From contig CAJXTB010000015.1 in NCBI GenBank assembly GCA_913061235.1, positions 62,001 through 126,000 on the forward strand: a stretch of 64,000 bases of DNA. The letters run 5' to 3'. The notes below the pieces were generated by a model. It made no database searches. It was not told where the DNA came from and saw only the letters and a list, made by a program, of their open reading frames with translations. The translations under genes were made by a program, and so were the position numbers. Of the stretch, positions 1 to 6,618 are shown piece by piece (the stretch's first letter is position 1; the number at the start of each line of letters is the position of its first letter). The stretch is from an uncultured Pseudomonadota bacterium. Its GTDB lineage: Bacteria; Myxococcota_A; UBA796; GCA-2862545.

Positions 1-369
1 GGCCATGTCGAGGTAGCAGGCAGAGCCCGAAGTGTGCCCCGGCGTGTGCCGCACGTGCAGCTCAACCGCCCCCACAGTGAGCCGGTCGCCATGCTCAAGC
101 AGACGGTCAGCCCCTTCCACCAGTCCAGTGGACGGGTAGGCAACCTTGCAGCCGGTCGCATCACGCAGTGTTGCAGCCGCCGTCACATGGTCGGCGTGCA
201 CGTGGGTCTCGACAACCCACGCCAAGGTCAGGCCCATCTCACCCAAGATCTGTAGGTCACGGTCTGCCTGCTCGAGGACAGGGTCAATCAGCACAGCCCG
301 ACGGGTGGTCGGGTCTGCGAGCAAGTAGGTGTAGGTACTGGACGTGGCATCAAACAACTGGCGAAACAT
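1..369 (-). CDS. Persulfide dioxygenase-type MBL hydrolase, 3' end cut off by window start
   Basis: The first 123 residues of a metallo-beta-lactamase-fold protein of the ETHE1/persulfide dioxygenase type run off the left edge of the window. The Fe-binding HxHxDH motif is present as HVHADH (residues 56-61), followed by the HTPGHT loop (H108, H112). Family members oxidise glutathione persulfide to sulfite and glutathione in the cytoplasm. The ATG at 369 is preceded by a strong AGGAGG ribosome site and, about 20 bases further upstream, by a -24/-12 promoter, which fixes the start. It is the first of two such genes in this island; the other is at 5540-6406. Substrate is inferred from the family and from the sulfite dehydrogenase gene next to it. 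Confidence 0.85.
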   Translation of the reverse strand, partial: MFRQLFDATSSTYTYLLADPTTRRAVLIDPVLEQADRDLQILGEMGLTLAWVVETHVHADHVTAAATLRDATGCKVAYPSTGLVEGADRLLEHGDRLTVGAVELHVRHTPGHTSGSACYLDMA

Positions 370-389
370 GGCGCCTCCTGACCAGACTA

Positions 390-408
390 GAGCAAGGTCC
401 GTGCCACC
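390..408 (-). promoter_or_regulatory. Sigma-54 (-24/-12) promoter of the MBL gene
   Basis: Read on the minus strand the site is TGGCACG, GACC, TTGCT, an essentially perfect sigma-54 consensus. The -24 GG and the -12 GC are separated by exactly ten bases. The expected transcription start lies just before the AGGAGG of the gene starting at 369. Half-sites of an inverted repeat lie about 50-90 bases upstream, the usual place for an enhancer-binding protein. Confidence 0.85.
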
Positions 409-454
409 TCGATTCAGCGCCTTCCACCGCCTAAGCGCCAGATTCGTCTCAAAA

Positions 455-493
455 TCGGTCAGACTTCGGTCAGGACTGACCGAGCATGACCGA
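455..493. promoter_or_regulatory. Putative enhancer (UAS): four TCGGTCA/TGACCGA half-sites
   Basis: Two direct TCGGTCA heptamers (455-461 and 466-472) are followed by two TGACCGA heptamers (477-483 and 487-493). The inner pair forms a perfect inverted repeat with a 4-base spacer. The same heptamers recur at 6500-6520 between two other sigma-54 promoters, and a related palindrome overlaps the start of the sigma-54 activator gene at 10038-10057. I infer these are that activator's binding sites. Confidence 0.7.
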
Positions 494-525
494 GAGCGGA
501 ATCCCCTGTCACCAGGGTCGCGCTG

Positions 526-2091
526 CTAGCGAGTCGCTTCCACAACGTACGCCGCTACATCTGCGACTTGTTCGGGAGACAACGAGTCAAACGCGGGCAT
601 GACTCCGACGCCCTTACTGACCGCTGCCTGAACTTGGTCCACACTCGGGGCGAGAGCATTGAGGTTGGGCCCCACAGCCCCTTGCGTTCCCGCGTCCGCG
701 AGCGTGTGACAGACCCCACACGATGGAGAGGACGTGTCCGTAAAGACGGTCTTTCCTCGCTCAGCCTGAGCCGATAGCGAAAGTTCCGCCTGTGGTTCAG
801 CCGTGGGTACAGCGTCGACTGCTGTGGGAGCACTAGGCGTGACCGCGGCCAGCTCGTTCACTGCCTGAATGGTGAGCGCATGGTCTCTCCAGCCGGTGTG
901 TCGGTAGCCGCGCTCATTTTCGTCGCGCGCTTCGGGTTGCACATCACCGAGCATATCGGTCGCTCGGGTCACGACCGTGGTGGCACCCGTGGGCAGGTCC
1001 ACCTCGCACAGGAACGTACGCCACGCATTGGGCCCCAGGTCCGGCCCGGTCAGCTCTGCCGCCAGCCAGGTCACCCCGCAATCCACCGAGTACTCTACGC
1101 TTCGAATGCCGCGTTCACCAGACAGTGCCACCCCGTGAAGGCGACGTCGCCCCGCAAGAATGGCCAGGTCATCGGCCCCCGCGCCATGGAGCCAAGACTT
1201 CACCGGCATGCGCCACAGGCTGGGTTGGTCCGGGCTACCGCTCTCACCAATTGGACGGAACCGGTAGCCAGACTGCTGAATCTTTGCCGTCGTCTGCTCG
1301 GTCGTAGCGGCAAGATGCTCGATGTACTTGATCTGATTGCAGCCGTAGTACCCAGGCACCACAAGGCGCAGCGGTCCCCCGTGCGTCAGCGGCAGCGGCT
1401 CCCCGTTCATCTCCCACACCAAGAAACAGTCTGCCAGTCCCTTCTCAAGCGGAATCGAGCGCTCCACCACTACAGCATCACGGTCCACACCTTCCGGTAG
1501 GGGCTCACCACCGGTGCTGGTCACAAACGCAGCGCCTTCGACGGGTCCACCAAAATGGGTCAGGACGTCTGACACACGCACACCTGTCCACATGGCACAG
1601 CCCGCAGCGCCAGTCGCCCACGACGAGCCCGACGGCCCATGCTCGAAGAAGGCGCGGCCATTGCCCGAGCACTGAATGACGGTAGTCAGGGTCTCTGCAC
1701 CCAGCTGTTGAAGCTCAGCCAGGCGGATCTGCCCCGGTCGGACAACACCGGACACCCGGAGTGTCCAGGCCAAGCGATTGTCGAGAATCGAGTCGCTCGG
1801 ACGCGGCAGATTGTTGCGAACAAAGAAGCGGGACAGCGGTGTGATGACGCCCACGCCCATCTCCGAGCGGCGCGTCTCTAGGGCCAGTGGGCGCTTATTG
1901 TGAACATGAAAGTGCCGTCGCTGAAGACTGTCTGGAAGCGGATCTGGACCCGATGCTGTGAGCTGTGGCGCGGGCGCTGCGTCATCATCCGTGCTGGACT
2001 CAGAGGGGGCTGTGCCCGAGCAAGCGGCCAAGGTGACGACACCGGCGGTGCGCAACATGCCGTGCAAGAAGGTCCGTCGTGTGCTGCTCAT
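526..2091 (-). CDS. Sulfite dehydrogenase: molybdopterin domain fused to C-terminal cytochrome c, Tat lipoprotein
   Basis: A 521-residue exported protein. The N-terminus has a twin-arginine motif (TRRTFL) followed by a lipobox ending in Cys24, so it is probably anchored outside the cytoplasm. Residues about 50-420 are a sulfite oxidase-type Mo-cofactor and dimerisation module, with the Mo-ligand Cys141 in the context IQCSGNGR. A class I cytochrome c follows at the C-terminus, with the haem motif CGVCH at 458-462 and a candidate axial Met near 498. In SorAB enzymes these are separate subunits; here they are one chain. The reaction is sulfite to sulfate with electrons passed to the haem. I start at 2091, where ATG overlaps the upstream stop as TAATG; a start at 2208 would add 39 residues before the Tat signal. 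Confidence 0.88.
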   Translation of the reverse strand: MSSTRRTFLHGMLRTAGVVTLAACSGTAPSESSTDDDAAPAPQLTASGPDPLPDSLQRRHFHVHNKRPLALETRRSEMGVGVITPLSRFFVRNNLPRPSDSILDNRLAWTLRVSGVVRPGQIRLAELQQLGAETLTTVIQCSGNGRAFFEHGPSGSSWATGAAGCAMWTGVRVSDVLTHFGGPVEGAAFVTSTGGEPLPEGVDRDAVVVERSIPLEKGLADCFLVWEMNGEPLPLTHGGPLRLVVPGYYGCNQIKYIEHLAATTEQTTAKIQQSGYRFRPIGESGSPDQPSLWRMPVKSWLHGAGADDLAILAGRRRLHGVALSGERGIRSVEYSVDCGVTWLAAELTGPDLGPNAWRTFLCEVDLPTGATTVVTRATDMLGDVQPEARDENERGYRHTGWRDHALTIQAVNELAAVTPSAPTAVDAVPTAEPQAELSLSAQAERGKTVFTDTSSPSCGVCHTLADAGTQGAVGPNLNALAPSVDQVQAAVSKGVGVMPAFDSLSPEQVADVAAYVVEATR

Positions 2092-3029
2092 TACAGTTCG
2101 CTCGGTTGTTCGGGGGAATGAAGACGGCGCCGTAAGACGTTGCTTGCGGGGCGATGGCGGGGGGTAAAGCTGGGTTCTGTCACAGCACCCGTGCCAAACC
2201 AGTTCCACAGAAAGTGCGAGGCTGGCGGGTCTGCCTGAAGCGAGCGCAGTGCGCTGTCGATGAGGGATGCCTGGAGTCGCCCATCATAGGCCGCGCCGGT
2301 TGTCTCGTCCCAAGGGCGTTCACGGGCACTGGTCAGCGCAGGGTACCCGTACTCGGTGATGACGAGAGGTCGGTCTTGGCCCTGCGCAAAGGTCTGAAGG
2401 CGCGACAGCTCGTCGGGCCAGGTGTGGTGTCCCTCGATTGGGAAGTAGGCAGTGACCCCCACTTCATCGACAAGCGACCAAAACGGCACCTGGTCGAAGC
2501 GGTCCCAGTTTGCAGAGTACAGCACCGAGCCCGAGAAGACGCCGCGAGCCGTCTGGATGACATCCGACCAAGTCGGGTCGTCTTCCAAGCTGTTCAGCTC
2601 CGAGCCAACCACCAGACGGGTCGCGCCACCGCGCTCTGCGTCCACCGCTACGTCGCGAATGAGTCCCTGGTAGTTGGACCAGAAGATGTCGCGGTCCAGC
2701 GGAGCCAGAACACCGCGCCACTCGCCATCCGGCCGACTGTGTACGGTGATGATGGGCATGACAGACACAGCAAGGCCCGCGCTCTTCGACGCCCGCAGGA
2801 CCGCGGCGAGTGCCCCCCTTGGAACATCGCTCTTCAGCGCATGGCTATCGACATGCGGCACCGACCAAGGAACGGCAATGAGCACCTCGGTGGCACCTGT
2901 CGCACCAATTTCCTCGACCAGCGGCGCGTAGTCGTAGTCGACACGGTCCGCGAACAGCCCCAGGGCAATACCGCCGCCTGAGTTGGGCAGCGTGGCCAAT
3001 GCCTGGGCTACGACGAGCCAAAGAATCAT
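2091..3029 (-). CDS. Secreted glycoside hydrolase-like TIM-barrel protein
   Basis: A 312-residue protein with a short N-terminal signal peptide (MILWLVVAQALA). The body reads as a GH113-like (beta-mannanase-type) TIM barrel: a strand ending in VVGSELNSLE supplies a candidate acid/base Glu, and VITEYGYPA late in the chain supplies a candidate nucleophile Glu. The assignment comes from pattern similarity and no substrate can be named. The ATG at 3029 overlaps the stop of the desaturase-rhodanese gene (ATGA) and its own stop overlaps the sulfite dehydrogenase start (TAATG), so the three genes are translationally coupled. A glycosidase is an odd partner for sulfur oxidation genes. Confidence 0.65.
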   Translation of the reverse strand: MILWLVVAQALATLPNSGGGIALGLFADRVDYDYAPLVEEIGATGATEVLIAVPWSVPHVDSHALKSDVPRGALAAVLRASKSAGLAVSVMPIITVHSRPDGEWRGVLAPLDRDIFWSNYQGLIRDVAVDAERGGATRLVVGSELNSLEDDPTWSDVIQTARGVFSGSVLYSANWDRFDQVPFWSLVDEVGVTAYFPIEGHHTWPDELSRLQTFAQGQDRPLVITEYGYPALTSARERPWDETTGAAYDGRLQASLIDSALRSLQADPPASHFLWNWFGTGAVTEPSFTPRHRPASNVLRRRLHSPEQPSEL

Positions 3030-4873
3030 GGAAGACCGGTCTGCAGCGGCAGATCGAGACGACTGTACTCCGCCCAAGAGCCATCATAGTTCCACAGCTG
3101 TTGCTCAGACACACCGAGCTGAAGCGCTGCGTAGTAAATCGCTGACGACCGCGTTCCACTCTGGCAATACGTCACAATCGGGTCGTTCAGGTCGACGTCT
3201 GCAGCTGCCAAGACCTCGCGAAGGTCGTCGGGGCTTCGCAGTCGTGGCGCGTCGCCGTCCAGGTACAGCACATCCGTCCACGCCACGTGCTTGGCACCTG
3301 GGATGCGTCCTGCTCGAGCAGCTTTCGAGTTGAGTTCCACACCCGAATACTCGTCGTCACTGCGGGTATCGACAAACTGAAGGTCGGAGTACTGCTCCTG
3401 CAGTCGGGCGACGTCCTCCCACATCAGGTTGTCCGCGGAACCGCCAGGCAGTGTGATGTCCCCTCGTTCACGGGTCACACCCGACCCCATTGCAAGCCGC
3501 TCACCGAGCTGCTTGTACGCACCAAGTCCCCCATCGAGCACCCGCGATGACACGCCACCCACCTGGGTCAGCGTCCACCACAAGCGGTAGGGCTCCGGGC
3601 CGCCGTCGCCCATCAGGACCAAGGTGTCACCGTCGGACACACCGCGCTCGCGCAACATCTCCTGAAGAGCCGCACGGTCGAAGGAGACGCCGGGGACATC
3701 GCCACCGGAGTAGTCGCTGCGCTCAACGAGCTGTGCGGACGGAACATGGCCCTCCACAAACCGCTCCGAAGCGCGAACATCCAAGATCACGAGTGAGGGA
3801 GCCCGCAACGCTTCCGCGAGTTCCTTCGCGGTCAGGGCAAACTCGGGTCGGGCCCATCCCGCATCCGATGCTGTCCCGCCAAACCGCTGCATGGCCGCTG
3901 TTCCGTCGGCCGGGGTCGCTGCATGACGCACGTCCGACGCACCAGGCTCCACGGAAGGCTGGGAGCTGGCGGCAGGCTCACCGAACATGGGCGTAGGAAC
4001 GGTGGGTTGCTGACTCAACAGGTACAGCGACGCAATCACAGCGACACCCATCACAGACCCAAAGACGTTGTTTCCCTGGAGTCGCGGGAAGACCAGAGGC
4101 AGTGGCCAGACCAGCTGGCCGAAGAAGTCGTGGGGCAGCTTTTCTACACCGGGAAAACCAATGTGTTCCGGTGGCGTATCGGGCAGGTGAGCCGTTCCGA
4201 AAATCCAGTCCCAAGCACTGAAGATGATGCCGAAGTTCTGGCCCGTCCGCGGACCGGCAGCGTCGTGGTGGTACAGGTGCATTCGAGGACTGTTGAGCAC
4301 GTAGCGCAGAGGACCGTAGTCCCAGCTCAGGTTCGCGTGGTTGAGGTGACCAATGAGCGTGCCGAAGACCGCGTGAAAGAACAACGCCTCGGGAGCAAAG
4401 CCAAACCACGCCAGCGGAATGAAGGTGATGGACTTGTAGATGACCGGTTCCATCCAGGAGAACCGGAAGGAGACAATCCAGTCCATCTCCCCGTCAACGA
4501 CCGAGTGGTGCACCTGATGAATCTTCCAGAGGAACGACACCCGGTGAAGCAAGTTGTGCACCGACCACTGAACGAAGTCCACCACGACTAGGGCCACGAT
4601 GATCTGAAGGACCATCGGCCAGCTGGCCGACGCGTTGCGGTACAGCAGCGCACTCCAGCCATTCTCGGCGAGGATGCCGTCTACCCAAGGCAGCACCCGG
4701 TACACGGTAATCCCGTACAGGAACAGGCCGAGGAAGTGACCGTTGAACACCAGATGAAGCGCATCTGACCACACCCACTTGCGCAACACCTTTTGCTTGC
4801 GGGCGGCGAACAATCGTTCCAGACCAAAGACGAAGACCGACAGAGCCAGCAGCCAAAGCATGTAGTTCATCAT
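3026..4873 (-). CDS. Membrane fatty acid hydroxylase/sterol desaturase fused to tandem rhodanese domains
   Basis: A 615-residue fusion. Residues 1-300 are a polytopic membrane di-iron domain of the fatty acid hydroxylase/sterol desaturase superfamily with HNLLH (106-110), HQVHH (119-123), a HxxH near 176-179 and HLYHH (199-203). After a Pro/Ser/Ala-rich linker come two rhodanese domains arranged as in SseA-type thiosulfate or mercaptopyruvate sulfurtransferases: the first (about 345-455) has no cysteine at the loop position, while the second carries the catalytic loop CQSGTRSS with Cys570. It is the first gene of an operon with the GH-like protein and the sulfite dehydrogenase, behind its own sigma-54 promoter. 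The fusion could put sulfane sulfur transfer at the membrane; the oxygenase substrate is unknown. Confidence 0.85.
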   Translation of the reverse strand: MMNYMLWLLALSVFVFGLERLFAARKQKVLRKWVWSDALHLVFNGHFLGLFLYGITVYRVLPWVDGILAENGWSALLYRNASASWPMVLQIIVALVVVDFVQWSVHNLLHRVSFLWKIHQVHHSVVDGEMDWIVSFRFSWMEPVIYKSITFIPLAWFGFAPEALFFHAVFGTLIGHLNHANLSWDYGPLRYVLNSPRMHLYHHDAAGPRTGQNFGIIFSAWDWIFGTAHLPDTPPEHIGFPGVEKLPHDFFGQLVWPLPLVFPRLQGNNVFGSVMGVAVIASLYLLSQQPTVPTPMFGEPAASSQPSVEPGASDVRHAATPADGTAAMQRFGGTASDAGWARPEFALTAKELAEALRAPSLVILDVRASERFVEGHVPSAQLVERSDYSGGDVPGVSFDRAALQEMLRERGVSDGDTLVLMGDGGPEPYRLWWTLTQVGGVSSRVLDGGLGAYKQLGERLAMGSGVTRERGDITLPGGSADNLMWEDVARLQEQYSDLQFVDTRSDDEYSGVELNSKAARAGRIPGAKHVAWTDVLYLDGDAPRLRSPDDLREVLAAADVDLNDPIVTYCQSGTRSSAIYYAALQLGVSEQQLWNYDGSWAEYSRLDLPLQTGLP

Positions 4874-4893
4874 GGGGCCTCCTCCTCATCTAT

Positions 4894-4913
4894 GAGCAGG
4901 AATCGTGCCAATC
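4894..4913 (-). promoter_or_regulatory. Sigma-54 promoter of the desaturase-rhodanese operon
   Basis: On the minus strand: TTGGCACG, ATTC, CTGCT, with GG and GC ten bases apart. The leader would be about 12 bases and contains a GAGGAGGAGG ribosome site before the ATG at 4873, the same short-leader layout as the other sigma-54 promoters in this window. A perfect 10-bp inverted repeat lies about 65-95 bases upstream at 4975-5005. Confidence 0.82.
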
Positions 4914-4974
4914 ACCGAACCACCGATATCCCTAGGGAAAGGAGTAGAACGGCGTCTCCAGGTAGGAAGTTGAC

Positions 4975-5005
4975 CACATTGGGTTGTTGGAGATGACCCA
5001 ATGTG
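4975..5005. promoter_or_regulatory. 10-bp inverted repeat, possible operator or enhancer
   Basis: CACATTGGGT (4975-4984) and ACCCAATGTG (4996-5005) are perfect inverse copies around an 11-base spacer. There is no T-run on either side, so a terminator is unlikely. A TGACCGG (5004-5010), one base off the TGACCGA heptamer found upstream of the other sigma-54 promoters, abuts the right arm. The position fits an upstream activating sequence for the promoter at 4894-4913, but the main sequence differs from the TCGGTCA sites, so a second regulator is possible. Confidence 0.5.
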
Positions 5006-5029
5006 ACCGGATTTGAATCAACCGAGCGA

Positions 5030-5045
5030 CTGCCGCTATCGGCAG
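5030..5045 (-). terminator. Short hairpin after the Usp gene, possible weak terminator
   Basis: CTGCCG-CTAT-CGGCAG forms a 6-bp GC-rich stem with a 4-base loop, about ten bases beyond the stop of the universal stress protein gene (5055). No T-tract follows on the minus strand, so intrinsic termination would be weak. Confidence 0.3.
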
Positions 5046-5054
5046 TACAAGCGG

Positions 5055-5540
5055 CTAGCCTTCGGACTCGGCGCGCAAGGCCGCGAGGGTAGCGGACGGA
5101 TTGTGTCCTTCGCCCTGAGCCGGGACCACCACCACTGGCAGGTGAACGCGCCTGACGACACTCTCCTCAACGCTCCCGAACACCCAGCGCGACACACCAG
5201 TGCGAGCATGGGTTCCCATGACCAACATGCGTGGGTTCAGCTCTGCTACACGCTGCACAATCACCGGTTCTGGCTTGCCAAAACGCACCATGAACTGAGT
5301 GGCTACACCCGCCTTTTCCCACGGCGCCGCAAGCAGCTCAAGCGCGTGCTGGGCCTCTCGCAACACCACGTCATGGGTTGTTGAACGACGCCCAGGAAGG
5401 ACATCATCGGGCGACAGGCCGGCTGGAACCGCCACCGCCGTCATCAGCTCCAGTCCACAGTTTAGGTCGAGTGCGAGCTGTCCGGCACAGGCAACAACTT
5501 CGCCTGCACATCCTTCAATATCTAGGGCTACGAGTAGCAT
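5055..5540 (-). CDS. Universal stress protein (UspA family)
   Basis: A 161-residue single-domain Usp. The C-terminal half carries the expected MGTHARTG...FGSV...VV..VHLPVVVVP pattern, which forms the nucleotide-binding loop in ATP-binding Usp proteins. Its ATG shares a base with the stop of the persulfide dioxygenase gene (TAATG at 5538-5542), so the two are co-translated and both depend on the sigma-54 promoter at 6437-6455. Usp proteins often accompany redox or respiratory stress genes; its specific role is not visible. Confidence 0.88.
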   Translation of the reverse strand: MLLVALDIEGCAGEVVACAGQLALDLNCGLELMTAVAVPAGLSPDDVLPGRRSTTHDVVLREAQHALELLAAPWEKAGVATQFMVRFGKPEPVIVQRVAELNPRMLVMGTHARTGVSRWVFGSVEESVVRRVHLPVVVVPAQGEGHNPSATLAALRAESEG

Positions 5541-6406
5541 TATTTGGCCTCCGAGAAGATTCCGAGCGGCAGCTTAAAGTACCGCAGACCATTGGGCTCG
5601 GGCTCAGGCAACTTGCCGGCCTTCGCGTTGACCTGAAGAGACTGAAAGATGAGCTTGGGTGGCGACAGTGTCTTGTCACGCGCCGTACGCATGGCCACGT
5701 ATTCATCGCGCGTGGTGTCCTTGCGCATGTGGATGTTGTGAGTCCAACACTCTTCAAGCGTGGTCTCGTACGCAAGCTCACGGCCGCCGGGCTGGTAGTC
5801 ATGCCCAACGAAGACACGCAGCGCTCCGTCCAAGGCGTACAGGCGCTTGATCGAGTTGTACATGTCATCCGAAGACCCACCGGGGAAGTCGCAGCGCCCG
5901 GTACCGGAGTCCGGCATGAACAAGACGTCTCCAACGAACAAGGCATCGCCAATCTTATAGACGTAGCAAGCCGGTGTATGACCTGGACTGTGCATCGGTT
6001 CAATCGTCAAGCTGCCCGCCTGTAGGGCCTTGCCGTCCGACAGTAGGACGTCCCACTGAGTACCGTCCGTCTTGAACGTGTCGTCGAATCCAAACACGCC
6101 CTTGAAGGCGGCCTGAACCGCGCCAATCTCAGCACCAATGCCAATCTTGGCTCCCAGCCGTTCCTTTAGGTACTGAAACGCCGACAGGTGGTCCGCGTGC
6201 GCATGGGTGTCCAGCACGTAGTGAACGTTCAACCCGAGCGCCTCAGCCCGGTCAGCGACGTGCTTGGCCGAGGCGGTGGACACATCAACAGCCAGCGGGT
6301 CGAAGTCGAGCACTGGGTCGATGATCACAGCGTCTTTGCTGTGCGCATCAAACACAAGGTACGTCAGCGTCCAGGTGGCAGAATCGAAAAACATCTCGAC
6401 GGTCAT
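5540..6406 (-). CDS. Persulfide dioxygenase-like MBL-fold protein
   Basis: A 288-residue MBL hydrolase. The metal motif is HAHADH at residues 68-73, followed by SPGHTP, FVGDVLF, the RCDFPGGS segment characteristic of ETHE1/persulfide dioxygenase and BlhA-type proteins, and GHDYQPGGR. Its size and layout are those of a full-length family member. The predicted reaction is O2-dependent oxidation of glutathione persulfide to sulfite, which would feed the sulfite dehydrogenase at 526-2091. The start ATG at 6406 has a GAAGGAG ribosome site and lies about 30 bases from a -24/-12 promoter. It is transcribed divergently from the TsdA-like gene, with a shared operator between them. Confidence 0.88.
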   Translation of the reverse strand: MTVEMFFDSATWTLTYLVFDAHSKDAVIIDPVLDFDPLAVDVSTASAKHVADRAEALGLNVHYVLDTHAHADHLSAFQYLKERLGAKIGIGAEIGAVQAAFKGVFGFDDTFKTDGTQWDVLLSDGKALQAGSLTIEPMHSPGHTPACYVYKIGDALFVGDVLFMPDSGTGRCDFPGGSSDDMYNSIKRLYALDGALRVFVGHDYQPGGRELAYETTLEECWTHNIHMRKDTTRDEYVAMRTARDKTLSPPKLIFQSLQVNAKAGKLPEPEPNGLRYFKLPLGIFSEAK

Positions 6407-6436
6407 GGGTAGCTCCTTCGCTAATGCCCTGTCACA

Positions 6437-6455
6437 AGCAAACTACGTGCCAAGG
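6437..6455 (-). promoter_or_regulatory. Sigma-54 promoter of the persulfide dioxygenase-usp operon
   Basis: Minus strand reads TTGGCACG, TAGT, TTGCT: a full consensus match with GG-N10-GC spacing. The palindrome at 6500-6520 lies about 50 bases upstream. Confidence 0.87.
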
Positions 6456-6499
6456 AGGTGGCGGCATCCGCGGGGACGGTTCGACCGCCATGAATCAAA

Positions 6500-6520
6500 A
6501 TCGGTCAGAGAGTGACCGAT
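6500..6520. promoter_or_regulatory. Shared palindromic operator between divergent sigma-54 promoters
   Basis: ATCGGTCA-GAGAG-TGACCGAT is a perfect inverted repeat with 8-bp arms and a 5-base spacer. It sits about 50 bases from the leftward -24/-12 promoter (6437-6455) and about 60 bases from the rightward one (6577-6596), so one bound activator could serve both. A TGAGTCA half-site (6523-6529), identical to the arm of the palindrome over the activator gene start, follows directly. Confidence 0.75.
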
Positions 6521-6576
6521 AGTGAGTCATTACCATGTCCACCTCCAGCATTCGCCCGTCCACAGTAGGACTTCGC

Positions 6577-6596
6577 CTTGGCACGGATGGTGCAAA
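6577..6596 (+). promoter_or_regulatory. Sigma-54 promoter of the tsdA-like/porin/rhodanese operon
   Basis: TTGGCACG, GATG, GTGCA with GG at 6580-6581 and GC at 6592-6593. It lies inside the upstream extension of the reading frame, so the upstream ATG at 6535 cannot be the start used from this promoter; the ATG at 6619 with its GGAGG site is the real one. Confidence 0.87.
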
Positions 6597-6618
6597 ACCG
6601 AGGCTAGGAGGTCTCGAC

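Noticed and set aside
880-1500. 206-residue open frame on the plus strand
   Set aside because: Antisense to the sulfite dehydrogenase; no recognisable protein pattern.
2180-2205. TTGGCACG on the minus strand as another sigma-54 promoter
   Set aside because: The -12 half reads CTGTG without GC at the right distance, and it lies inside the GH-like coding region.
3026-4873. Gene merger by sequencing error at the desaturase-rhodanese junction
   Set aside because: The linker is a continuous Pro/Ser/Ala-rich low-complexity segment without the abrupt change expected from a frameshift; still listed for checking.
6535-6618. N-terminal extension of the TsdA-like protein
   Set aside because: It would precede the lipoprotein signal and contains the sigma-54 promoter, so it cannot be translated from that transcript.
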